59,220 bases of DNA. It comes from JADJPL01 sp964607915 (GTDB lineage Bacteria > Bacteroidota > Bacteroidia > Chitinophagales > Saprospiraceae). The position numbers and the translations under genes were made by a program. Location: the NCBI GenBank assembly GCA_964607915.1, contig CAZSMU010000005.1, forward strand, positions 1-59,220, read 5' to 3'. This document shows positions 8,528-16,352 of the stretch, piece after piece. Every line of letters begins with the position of its first letter. Within the stretch, counting starts at the first letter, position 1. The notes beneath the pieces are model-generated. The model was not told the origin of the DNA and searched no databases. It was given only the letters and a program-made list of their open reading frames with translations.

Positions 8528-11500
8528 CGGGTGCGCATGGTAGAGAAGGAGAAGATAGGTACGTCCATCCCGACGAAAGCCCCCCAGCGCCATGCTGAGG
8601 ACTGCGACTGAACCCCGTTTGCGCCAGTGATAGAGCGGACGCGGGGCCCGTACTGACTTCCGACCCCTAAAGAAAAGGGTGAGCGTGGTATGTTGAGCAG
8701 GAAATAAGCCCCCGGTGCGATAAAGTTCTCGATTTTCAGGTCGGGGAGTACCTCGGACTGTGGGTCTCCCAGCCGGAAGGCGGCTACGGCCCCTAGATCC
8801 AGCACTGAACACAGCAAGGAGTAGGACATCTGGTGTTCCTTGCTAAATTTCCAGCTTATGGACAAGCCCACGGGCAGGCTCAACCCGATGGTTCCGGCGG
8901 TTTTGTTCAGGTTCTTTGCGTTGTTTAGCGTTTCGAATCCTCCGCCGATGCCCAGGTAGGTATTGAGGCCCACGTTGAACGGTTCTTCCCGTTTCAGGCG
9001 CGAGCTTCCCGGGGGCAAAGCAGCGGCGAGCAGGGCCCCTTTCATGTCCTCTGCATTTCGGGCGGTAGCTACGTTGCCCATGAAAGATCCGTAGAACAGG
9101 AGCTCTTTGCCCACGTTCTGCCAGCGGGTTCCCGTACTTGTACTGGATTCAGCGACTATGGCCAGCATACTGACCAGGTTCTGTACGGCCGATCCGTAGC
9201 GCTCGGCCTGCAAGTCGTTGAACAGGGAGAACGCATGGCCGGTCACTCGGGGGAAACTCGTCAATGCCCGTGCCTGTGTTGCTGCAAAACGATCTTTGGG
9301 GTCGTTCAGGATCAGGGGGTTTTCGACGATGGTGCTCAGCAGTTCTATCCCCATACCGGTCAGGGGGAGATAGTCGGAGAATCGGCGCTCTGCCCTTGGC
9401 AGGTTGCGCAGGCTGTCGAGCAGCAGGTCTGCCTGGAATGCGATATCCACAAAACGCGAGGTGACGACGGCTACGTTGCGCGCGGAGAGGCTACTGTTGG
9501 TCGAGACCTGTTGCAGGCGCTGTTGTACCAGGCCCAGGAAGAGGTTGCGGGAGCGGTCATCGCGCATCAAGGCCCAGAACTCCGTAGGTTTGATATATTC
9601 CACGGGTGCCCCCGGGGGCGATACTTTCAGGCAGGACAGCAGGTTTTGCGACATTTCCGCGATGTTATACAACAGGAGTGACTGGTTCCGCGAAGTGTTG
9701 ATTTGAGGGATATAGGTCGTATCCATCCGAAAGAGCAAACTATCTATATCCCGGGAGGTCGCACGTATCCGGTTCAGGCGCTCTTCTGTTTCCGGGGAGA
9801 CGGGGGCAGCTACCTCTGTCGGGTCTTGCCACGGTAGTGCGGGGGGCATGTCGTGCTTGACAACGCTTGTCTTGCGAATGGTTTCCATGCGTTCGCGCGC
9901 CCATTTTTCGGCCGTTTTCAAGCGCTCCTCGTATTGCAGAAGGGCGTCCCTTAACGCAGAAGGGCTTAGGCCCTCAGCTATCTTCCAGGAAGGATCATTA
10001 GCCGGGTCCAGGGCGCCTTTCAAGAAGGTCAGGGCAGCGATATGGTCTTCGAGCCTACGGCCGATTTGGGCATTCCAGAAAGTGATATCCTCGTCCAGTT
10101 GCTGATCCAACGCGCTGCGCCTCTCTTCTAAACCGCGCTTTCTGGCTTGCAGGGCGTCGGGAGAGGACGCACTAAAAAGAGCGGTTTTTTCCCGGATGGA
10201 TTGCTCTACCCCCTGGAGATAGCGGTAGTATTCCACCATAAACCCCGGCATGGATTGCTCTCCCGGGGGTGGGTTTACCAGTTTTCTGCTGAGTTCGACC
10301 CCGCTGGCAGCGAGTTGGATAGTATCCGGGGCCTGGCTGAAGTAGTAGGTATATTGATCCAGGTTGGGGTATCGGAGCAGTTGCTCGTAGTACCGTCTCC
10401 CCTCCAATTGGCGGGGTATGTTCCGGAGTTGCTCGTGTCTATCCTTTGCCATCCAGAGCACCAGGGTTTGGTTGCGTCGGGTGGTTTCATCCAGGTATTC
10501 GTCGTATAGTTTGCGATATTCTGCGAGGGCATTTGCACCGACTTCAGATGCGGCCGTTTCCAGGCCGAAGAAGCCGATAGTTTCCAAGGTGACATTTCTG
10601 AGCAAAATATCTTTTCCTAATGTATCCAGGTCGGCACTGATGGAAGACAGTTTTGTTTGCAATACGGTCAAGTCGGCCTTGGCTACGCTCTTGGCTGCCA
10701 GGTCGAGGTTGCCTTGCAGGAACAACTGCTCCTGGCGGCGGTTGAGCCGGGATGCGACATTGCCTATGAGCGTATCCAGGGGCATGCCTTGGTATGCCAT
10801 GGAGGCGATGTCGTAGAACAGGGCCAGGTTGTAGATATCCTTGTTGTGTTTGAGCGTATCGTAGGGGGAGATGCTGAGGAGTTCCTGTACCTGTGTGCCC
10901 AGGGTTTGGAGGTCTTTCAGAAAAGATTGCCGCGCGGTGGGCAAAAGGCTTTTGAACCCGGTCAACTGTTGTTGGCCGGTAAAAAAGCTGCAGGTTTGGG
11001 GGAAAAGAATGCACAATTCTTTGAAGCCTCCTTTCTTATTCCCGTCCAGGCTTTGTTTCATGCGCTCCAGGAAGGCGACGCTGAACTCCTCTTTTGCCCG
11101 TTCGATGGCAAAATCCGTCAACCCTCCTACGATGGCGGCGGTGTTGAGCCGCTGTTCCTCTCCCCTTTCTATGCGCTTCCCTGCGCTGCGCAGTTCCGTA
11201 GCGACGTCGGAGATCAGCGGGCTGTCGTAATGCTTTTGCATATCTTGCAGGGAAAAATAGGATACCCCGGAAGTTGTGCTCGGCACGGCTTCCCGTTGCA
11301 CGGTTTCAAAGGAGGGCGCATGTTCCCTTGCGTACTGGTCCAGTTGGTGGGCCAATTCGTGCACCAGAGGGTGTGCAGCCGGTATGGCGGAGGGCCGAAT
11401 ATCGGCGAGCTCTGCACTGAAAAAGGGGTTTTCCTCCAGGCTGGACAATACGGACATCCATCGGGAGGGCTCTAAGGGGATATCTTCCGGGGATACCAGT

Positions 11501-11970
11501 CTAGAGGCCAGGCTTAAGTAGGCTACCGTAGAAAGAACATCTTTTTTCCAAAGTACTATATCCTGTGTACTATTTGTTGCGCGTACCCAAAAAGGCGTCT
11601 GCTCGAGGGTGGTATTTTGGGTCAGTTGCATTTGCTCCTCCCCATAGACCAGCACGATTTTTGTGTTGTTATTGTCTATTTTGAGGTGGTATTTCCCGAC
11701 GGGTCGCAACGGCAGGGGGCGGCCCGGATTCAAAGACCCGTATCGCCCGTCCTCTATTCTTATACCGGATAAATCCTCCTCGAGGCTGAGGGATGCTTCA
11801 AATCCTTCCGGGTTGTCTTGTGGGGCACTGAGGATGGGCGTTTCGCGCCGGGCCAGCGCGCTGTCGAGCCATGCCACGGTTTTCGATACCGGTACCTGGG
11901 TCCATACGAAGGATGTATTTCCGAACAGCAAGCAGGTAAACAGTGGGAGTATTTTGAAGAAGGAGGGCAT
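8524..11970 (-). CDS. Large exported protein of unknown function
   Basis: A 1148-residue protein I do not recognise. Residues 1-24 look like a signal peptide (ILPLFTCLLFGNTSFVW, then TQ). Residues about 60-150 are beta-rich. The long middle part (about 200-1000) is strongly helical and charged, with many Leu/Arg/Glu heptad-like stretches. The last about 130 residues alternate hydrophobic and polar residues (GLNTYLGIGGGFETLN, GTIGLSLPVGLSISWKF, SSAWRWGAFVGMDVP) like outer-membrane beta-strands. An HExxH sequence, HELAH, occurs at residues 204-208; whether it is a zinc site is unclear. It lies 42 nt behind a small gene and overlaps the deacetylase-like gene by 4 nt, so the three form an operon. 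A cell-envelope role is inferred. Confidence 0.8.
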   Translation of the reverse strand: MPSFFKILPLFTCLLFGNTSFVWTQVPVSKTVAWLDSALARRETPILSAPQDNPEGFEASLSLEEDLSGIRIEDGRYGSLNPGRPLPLRPVGKYHLKIDNNNTKIVLVYGEEQMQLTQNTTLEQTPFWVRATNSTQDIVLWKKDVLSTVAYLSLASRLVSPEDIPLEPSRWMSVLSSLEENPFFSAELADIRPSAIPAAHPLVHELAHQLDQYAREHAPSFETVQREAVPSTTSGVSYFSLQDMQKHYDSPLISDVATELRSAGKRIERGEEQRLNTAAIVGGLTDFAIERAKEEFSVAFLERMKQSLDGNKKGGFKELCILFPQTCSFFTGQQQLTGFKSLLPTARQSFLKDLQTLGTQVQELLSISPYDTLKHNKDIYNLALFYDIASMAYQGMPLDTLIGNVASRLNRRQEQLFLQGNLDLAAKSVAKADLTVLQTKLSSISADLDTLGKDILLRNVTLETIGFFGLETAASEVGANALAEYRKLYDEYLDETTRRNQTLVLWMAKDRHEQLRNIPRQLEGRRYYEQLLRYPNLDQYTYYFSQAPDTIQLAASGVELSRKLVNPPPGEQSMPGFMVEYYRYLQGVEQSIREKTALFSASSPDALQARKRGLEERRSALDQQLDEDITFWNAQIGRRLEDHIAALTFLKGALDPANDPSWKIAEGLSPSALRDALLQYEERLKTAEKWARERMETIRKTSVVKHDMPPALPWQDPTEVAAPVSPETEERLNRIRATSRDIDSLLFRMDTTYIPQINTSRNQSLLLYNIAEMSQNLLSCLKVSPPGAPVEYIKPTEFWALMRDDRSRNLFLGLVQQRLQQVSTNSSLSARNVAVVTSRFVDIAFQADLLLDSLRNLPRAERRFSDYLPLTGMGIELLSTIVENPLILNDPKDRFAATQARALTSFPRVTGHAFSLFNDLQAERYGSAVQNLVSMLAIVAESSTSTGTRWQNVGKELLFYGSFMGNVATARNAEDMKGALLAAALPPGSSRLKREEPFNVGLNTYLGIGGGFETLNNAKNLNKTAGTIGLSLPVGLSISWKFSKEHQMSYSLLCSVLDLGAVAAFRLGDPQSEVLPDLKIENFIAPGAYFLLNIPRSPFSLGVGSQYGPRVRSITGANGVQSQSSAWRWGAFVGMDVPIFSFSTMRTR

Positions 11971-12012
11971 GCTCAGGGCGTTTGGTGGGGAAAAAGAAGG
12001 GATTACGGTCGG

Positions 12013-12378
12013 TTAGGACGGATTGCCGGAATGGATAGCGGTATTCCGGGCTTTGGCCGTCGCCTCTACCAGAGCCGTCTTTTCCCGGACGTATGTGTTC
12101 CATTGGTCGGTTGCAGGCAGTACGACGGCTTGTTCCCCGGCGATACCCTGATGGATAACGCGGTGGATTTCACCTGCGAACACGAGCTCTTCCTCGGTGA
12201 TGAGATTGGTTTCTTCGAAAAGCAACTTCACGAAAGGTGTGGCTAAGTTGTTGAGCACCTGCCGCCTGGGATCTAACTCTGCCTTGACTTCAGGAAGGAT
12301 AGATGTGCTGTTGGAAAAAACAGTCAACGTCCGGATAATTTTGCGCAGGGCATCAATCATTAGAATATCCTTATCCAT
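12013..12378 (-). CDS. Small helical protein of unknown function, first gene of envelope operon
   Basis: A 121-residue protein without signal peptide or membrane segment. It is predicted mostly helical and acidic in its first two thirds (ALRKIIRTLTVFSNS, LFEETNLITEEELVFAGEI). I do not recognise the family. It is read in the same direction as the large exported protein 42 nt downstream, and is divergent from the amidoligase operon, which starts at 12618. The start could also be an ATG at 12360. It may be a cytoplasmic partner of the envelope protein, but nothing in the sequence proves this. Confidence 0.65.
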   Translation of the reverse strand: MDKDILMIDALRKIIRTLTVFSNSTSILPEVKAELDPRRQVLNNLATPFVKLLFEETNLITEEELVFAGEIHRVIHQGIAGEQAVVLPATDQWNTYVREKTALVEATAKARNTAIHSGNPS

Positions 12379-12538
12379 TAGAGGTGTTGGGTTTTGTACA
12401 ACATAAAAATAGGTATATTCTTGGTATTACCTACGTTTTTCACTAAAAACCATCCAAGAATGTATAAAAATTAACTGCGTATTGGGAAATTTCCTTACTT
12501 TTCCGATAACCCTTTTTAAAACCGCCTGTTTTTTAACG

Positions 12539-12600
12539 AACTTGTTGCAAGAGGTCAAAAAGGCTTTTCCTCCTACTTCCTGGCGCTCTTGGCAAGTCCC
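12539..12600. repeat. Dispersed palindromic element copy
   Basis: It reads AACTTGTTGCAAGAGG, GTCAAAAAGGCTTTTCCTCC, then CTCTTGGCAAGTCCC. Ends and core match the copies at 59118 and 42954. It sits 17 nt upstream of the esterase start, so it would be transcribed in the leader of the amidoligase operon. Confidence 0.65.
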
Positions 12601-12617
12601 ATAAATACGCTGAGCCT

Positions 12618-13325
12618 GTGCACGAATCGTACCATAAAACATACTCTCCGGCCCTGGGCCGCGACATCGAATACCTGGTCTTTGGCCATTGGGGCTATCC
12701 GTTCATCCTGTTTCCTACTTCGATGGGTCGGTACTATGAGAACAAGGATTTCAAGCTCGTGGAATCGGCCCGGCACTTTGTGGAGTCGGGGAAAATTAAG
12801 TTGTACTGTATTGACAGCATAGATGCAGACAGTTGGTATGCCAAGCACTTGCATCCTGGGCAGCGGGTGTATCACCATACCCTCTACGACCGCATGTTGC
12901 ACGAGGAGTTCGTGCCCCGGATCCGCTCGGAATGCCAGGTGGATAAAATCGGGGTAGCGGGGTGTAGTTTTGGCGGCTATCACGCCCTGAATTTTGCCTT
13001 CCGGCATCCGGAGCAGGTGGCGTATCTCTTCAGTATGGGCGGTGCGTTCGATATCAAGCAGCATCTCAACGGGCACTATGACGAGCAGGTGTATTTTCAT
13101 TGCCCGCCCGATTTCATTCCCGATGCGCAAAGCCCCCATTTTCACGATATGAAAATTGTGCTGGGCACTTCGGAACACGACTTTTGCAAAGGCGAGAACG
13201 AATGGATGTCCCACCTCCTGCACGCCAAAGGAATTGCCCACTGGCTGGACATACGCCCTTACGCAGACCACGACTGGCCCATCTGGCGGGAGATGTTCCC
13301 GGATTATTTGTCGCGCGTGGGGTGA
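12618..13325 (+). CDS. Esterase-family alpha/beta hydrolase, first gene of amidoligase operon
   Basis: A 235-residue alpha/beta hydrolase of the putative-esterase (esterase D-like) type. The nucleophile elbow is GCSFGG with Ser117. The likely acid and base are in SEHDF (Asp188) and YADHDW (His218). No signal peptide is seen, so it acts in the cytoplasm. A GTG start at 12618 fits the expected N terminus (HESYHKTYSPALGRD), and no upstream in-frame start exists nearby. It heads a same-strand set followed by ATP-grasp, GCS2 ligase, glutamine amidotransferase and a second ATP-grasp-like gene with short gaps. In that context it may cleave or trim an ester or peptide intermediate; this is inference. 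Confidence 0.85.
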   Translation: MHESYHKTYSPALGRDIEYLVFGHWGYPFILFPTSMGRYYENKDFKLVESARHFVESGKIKLYCIDSIDADSWYAKHLHPGQRVYHHTLYDRMLHEEFVPRIRSECQVDKIGVAGCSFGGYHALNFAFRHPEQVAYLFSMGGAFDIKQHLNGHYDEQVYFHCPPDFIPDAQSPHFHDMKIVLGTSEHDFCKGENEWMSHLLHAKGIAHWLDIRPYADHDWPIWREMFPDYLSRVG

Positions 13326-13358
13326 TAATTATTAGTTAAAAAATTAAATATATTTTAT

Positions 13359-14366
13359 ATGAAAAAAATCGGCATTTTATTTGGCATGGAGGATACCTTT
13401 CCCCATGCCTTCATAGAAAGGGTAAACCAAAAAAGCGGTGGGGAATTTACCGCCGAAGCCGTTTCCATTGACAAAGTAGAACAAGGAGCTGCTACGGAAT
13501 ACGCGGTGATTATAGACCGTATTTCGCAGGATGTGCCTTTTTACCGCGCCTACCTGAAAAATGCTGCCCTTTGCGGCACAGCAGTGGTCAATAACCCCTT
13601 TTGGTGGAGTGCCGATGAAAAATTTTTCAACAACTGTTTAGCGTTACAGGTCGGGGTTCCCGTGCCGAAAACGGTGCTTCTTCCCTCCCACGAACGCCCG
13701 GCGGATACCAGTGAAAAATCCTTCCGCAACCTGAAAATGCCGATGGCCTGGGACGCCATGTTTTCATATGTGGGCTTCCCGGCCTATATGAAGCCCCATG
13801 CCGGGGGGGGCTGGAAAAGCGTCTATCGCGTCAATGATGCGGAGGACTTGTGGCGCAAGCACGCGGAGACGGAGCAGTTGGTGATGTTGCTGCAGGAAGA
13901 AATTGTTTTTGACGACTACTTCCGCTGTTACTGCATCGGGCAAGAAGATGTGCGGATTATGCCCTACGAGCCGCGCAACCCACACCACCTGCGCTACGCT
14001 TCGGAAGTCAAGGCGCAGGGCGCAGCGGCAAAAAAGCTGCTGGCCACCGTACACGACTATGTACTGCGCCTCAACCGCGCCTTGGGCTACGACTTCAATA
14101 CGGTCGAGTTTGCCGTGCGCGACGGGGTACCGTACGCCATAGACTTCTGCAACCCCGCACCGGACGCCGACGTGCACTCTGTCGGCCAGGAAAACTTTGA
14201 ATGGGTGGTCGAGGCAGCCGCCAACATGGCTCTCCGCAGGGCCAGGGCATATAGGCCCGGACAGGTCAACCTTACCTGGGGCACCTTCGTACAAAACGCG
14301 ATGCCGGAAAAAAGCGTTGCCGCTGAACCTCCCCGAGTTCCCAAACGCAGTAAAAAAGCCGGATAG
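13359..14366 (+). CDS. ATP-grasp ligase (D-Ala-D-Ala ligase/RimK-like)
   Basis: A 335-residue ATP-grasp enzyme. The N-terminal Rossmann-like part is MKKIGILFGMEDTFPH. The ATP-binding Lys and glycine loop lie in YMKPHAGGGWKSVY (Lys145). The hinge is LLQEEIV (residues 178-183). The Mg-ligand region reads FNTVEFAVRDG then AIDFCNPAPD (Glu250, Asp262, Asn265). These enzymes activate a carboxylate as acyl phosphate and join it to an amine or other nucleophile. The gene begins 33 nt after the esterase and stops 2 nt before the GCS2 ligase. The basic tail (PKRSKKAG) is unusual and may be a disordered extension. The substrate is unknown. Confidence 0.88.
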   Translation: MKKIGILFGMEDTFPHAFIERVNQKSGGEFTAEAVSIDKVEQGAATEYAVIIDRISQDVPFYRAYLKNAALCGTAVVNNPFWWSADEKFFNNCLALQVGVPVPKTVLLPSHERPADTSEKSFRNLKMPMAWDAMFSYVGFPAYMKPHAGGGWKSVYRVNDAEDLWRKHAETEQLVMLLQEEIVFDDYFRCYCIGQEDVRIMPYEPRNPHHLRYASEVKAQGAAAKKLLATVHDYVLRLNRALGYDFNTVEFAVRDGVPYAIDFCNPAPDADVHSVGQENFEWVVEAAANMALRRARAYRPGQVNLTWGTFVQNAMPEKSVAAEPPRVPKRSKKAG

Positions 14367-14368
14367 CC

Positions 14369-15472
14369 ATGGATTATTCAACCTTTACCTTAGGCGTCGA
14401 AGAAGAGTTTCAGACGATAGACCCGGCGACGCGGGAGTTGCGTTCCCACATGTCGCGCATTGTGGAAGACGGGCAAGCCAAACTACAGGAGCAGGTGAAA
14501 TCTGAAATGCACCAGGCGGTCGTGGAAGTGGGCACCATCATTTGCCGTAATATCCACGAGGCGCGGGAAGACGTGGTGAAATTACGTCGCTACGTATGCG
14601 AACTGGCAGATCGGGTGAACCTCAAAATCGTGTCGGCGGGTACCCATCCGTTTTCCGACTGGAAAGCGCAGCCCATCACCCCTAACCCGCGGTACGACCA
14701 GATTGTGGAAGAGCTGCAGGAAGCAGCGCGCTCGAACCTCATCTTCGGCCTGCACGTCCATGTGGGCATCCCCAACCGCAATGTCGGGGTACAGATCATG
14801 AATACGGCGCGCTATTTTTTGCCCCATATTTTTGCCGTAGCCACCAATTCACCCTTCTGGGAAGGCCGAAATACGGGGTATAAGTCGTTTCGGACCAAGA
14901 TTTTCGACAAATTTCCCCGCACGGGGCTCCCCGAGTTTTTCAGCAGTGCTGCGGAGTACGACAATTTCATCGCGTTGCTCATCAAAACGAACTGTATGGA
15001 CAATGCGAAGAAAATATGGTGGGACCTGCGCCTCCATCCTTTCTTCGATACGGTGGAATTCCGCATCTTCGACGCGCAGTTGCGGGTAGATGAGACGATT
15101 GCACTTGCCGCAGTATCGCAGGCCATCGTGGCAAAACTCTGCAAACTGATGGATAGCAACCTCAACTTCCGCATGTACCGCAAGCCGCTCATCAGCGAAA
15201 ACAAGTGGCGGGCAGCGCGTTATGGGGTAGAAGCTAAGTTGATTGACTTTGGAAAAGAAGAGGAAGTTCCGTTCCTTTACCTGCTCGAAGAACTCATAGA
15301 CTTCGTGGACGATGTGCTGGACCCCCTCGGTTCGCGGGAAGATGTGGAGCGGCTGTTGCACATTGCCAAGACGGGAACGGGCGCTGACCGGCAGTTGCAG
15401 GTATTTCACCAAACGGGCGATTTGCGTGCGGTCGTGGATTATATGATTAGTGAAACGACCCATGGCCTTTGA
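14369..15472 (+). CDS. Carboxylate-amine ligase, GCS2/YbdK type
   Basis: A 367-residue glutamine-synthetase-fold ligase of the gamma-glutamylcysteine synthetase 2 family (COG2170). Family motifs: TLGVEEEFQTIDP with the metal-binding glutamates at residues 11-13; SEMHQAVVEVGT; GTHPFSDW; FGLHVHVGI; ATNSPFWEGRNTGYKSFR; DTVEFRIFDAQ. Related proteins have weak glutamate-cysteine ligase activity in vitro, but their native substrates are mostly unknown. It starts 2 nt after the ATP-grasp stop and overlaps the amidotransferase start, so translation is probably coupled. Length and motifs are complete, so it should be active. It is the core amidoligase of the operon. Confidence 0.92.
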   Translation: MDYSTFTLGVEEEFQTIDPATRELRSHMSRIVEDGQAKLQEQVKSEMHQAVVEVGTIICRNIHEAREDVVKLRRYVCELADRVNLKIVSAGTHPFSDWKAQPITPNPRYDQIVEELQEAARSNLIFGLHVHVGIPNRNVGVQIMNTARYFLPHIFAVATNSPFWEGRNTGYKSFRTKIFDKFPRTGLPEFFSSAAEYDNFIALLIKTNCMDNAKKIWWDLRLHPFFDTVEFRIFDAQLRVDETIALAAVSQAIVAKLCKLMDSNLNFRMYRKPLISENKWRAARYGVEAKLIDFGKEEEVPFLYLLEELIDFVDDVLDPLGSREDVERLLHIAKTGTGADRQLQVFHQTGDLRAVVDYMISETTHGL

Positions 15473-16337
15473 TTCCATTGTTATGCCGCCACCAATACGC
15501 AAGGAAGAATCCATCCGGATAGCAGTCCTGGATATGTACGATAATGTTCCCAACGAGGGCATGCGCTGTATCCGCCAGCAAATCAGAGATTTTTTTGTCC
15601 GGGAAGGGATTCAGGGTGTCGTGGATGTGTTCAACGTGCGCGCCCGGGTCGAAGTACCTGGTCTGGAATACGATATATACATTTCGACCGGGGGGCCCGG
15701 CAGCCCTCTGCTGGAAGATGCGCCTTGGGAGCGGCCTTTTTTCGAACTGATGGACCGTATTTTTGCCCATAACCGCGAAGAATCCGGGCGAAAAAAATTT
15801 CTTTTCCTGATTTGCCACTCTTTTCAGTTGGCCGTAGGCCGCCTGGGGTTAGGGCTTGTCAGCAAGCGAAAGTCCACGTCTTTTGGGGTTATGCCGATAC
15901 ACCGCACGGGCGAGGGGTTCACGGAGCCGCTTTTCTATGGACTACCCGAGCCCTTTTATGCTGTAGATTCCCGCGATTATCAGGTCGTACAGCCTGAGTA
16001 CGACCGATTAAAAGCTATCGGTGCGCAAATTGTGGCTGCGGAAAAAATCCGGCCCCACGTACCGCTGGAAAGGGCGGTAATGGCGATTCGGTTTTCCGAC
16101 GAGGTCTTTGGGGTTCAGTTCCATCCGGAGGCTGACTCGGAGGGGATGCTCCACCATTTTATTACGGAGGAGAAAAAGGAGCACATCATCAAGCAGTACG
16201 GCGCTTCTAAGTACTACGAGATGATTCAACGCCTGGATGATCCCGACAAAATTATGCTTACGGAAAGCATTATCCTACCCCGTTTTTTGGAAAACGCGGC
16301 TCAGCAACTCGCCATCCTAGCCACCAGTCTAATATAA
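15462..16337 (+). CDS. Class I glutamine amidotransferase
   Basis: A 291-residue triad-type amidotransferase. STGGPGSP forms the oxyanion strand. The nucleophile Cys lies in FLICHSFQLA, where the usual G-x-C-x-G elbow is altered to I-C-H-S-F. The His-Glu pair is in GVQFHPEAD. The C-terminal about 60 residues after the triad are helical and extra. Such enzymes hydrolyse glutamine and pass ammonia to a partner; here the neighbouring amidoligases are the likely recipients. I prefer the ATG at 15462, which overlaps the GCS2 stop by 11 nt; a GTG at 15450 and an ATG at 15483 are alternatives. A different hydrolase activity, for example on a gamma-glutamyl product, is possible. Confidence 0.86.
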   Translation: MAFDSIVMPPPIRKEESIRIAVLDMYDNVPNEGMRCIRQQIRDFFVREGIQGVVDVFNVRARVEVPGLEYDIYISTGGPGSPLLEDAPWERPFFELMDRIFAHNREESGRKKFLFLICHSFQLAVGRLGLGLVSKRKSTSFGVMPIHRTGEGFTEPLFYGLPEPFYAVDSRDYQVVQPEYDRLKAIGAQIVAAEKIRPHVPLERAVMAIRFSDEVFGVQFHPEADSEGMLHHFITEEKKEHIIKQYGASKYYEMIQRLDDPDKIMLTESIILPRFLENAAQQLAILATSLI

Positions 16338-16352
16338 ATCCAATATCCCGTT

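Noticed and set aside
8528..8812. Longer start for the deacetylase-like gene
   Set aside because: It would overlap the large exported protein by nearly 300 nt, while the ATG at 8527 gives a proper signal peptide and a 4-nt coupling overlap.
10657..11475. 272-codon plus-strand frame inside the large exported protein gene
   Set aside because: Antisense to a longer frame with signal peptide and operon context. As the large protein is an orphan this was considered, but the plus-strand product has no features of a real protein.
12427..12642. 71-codon minus-strand frame in the divergent region before the esterase
   Set aside because: It crosses the palindromic-element copy and has no family resemblance; more likely non-coding.
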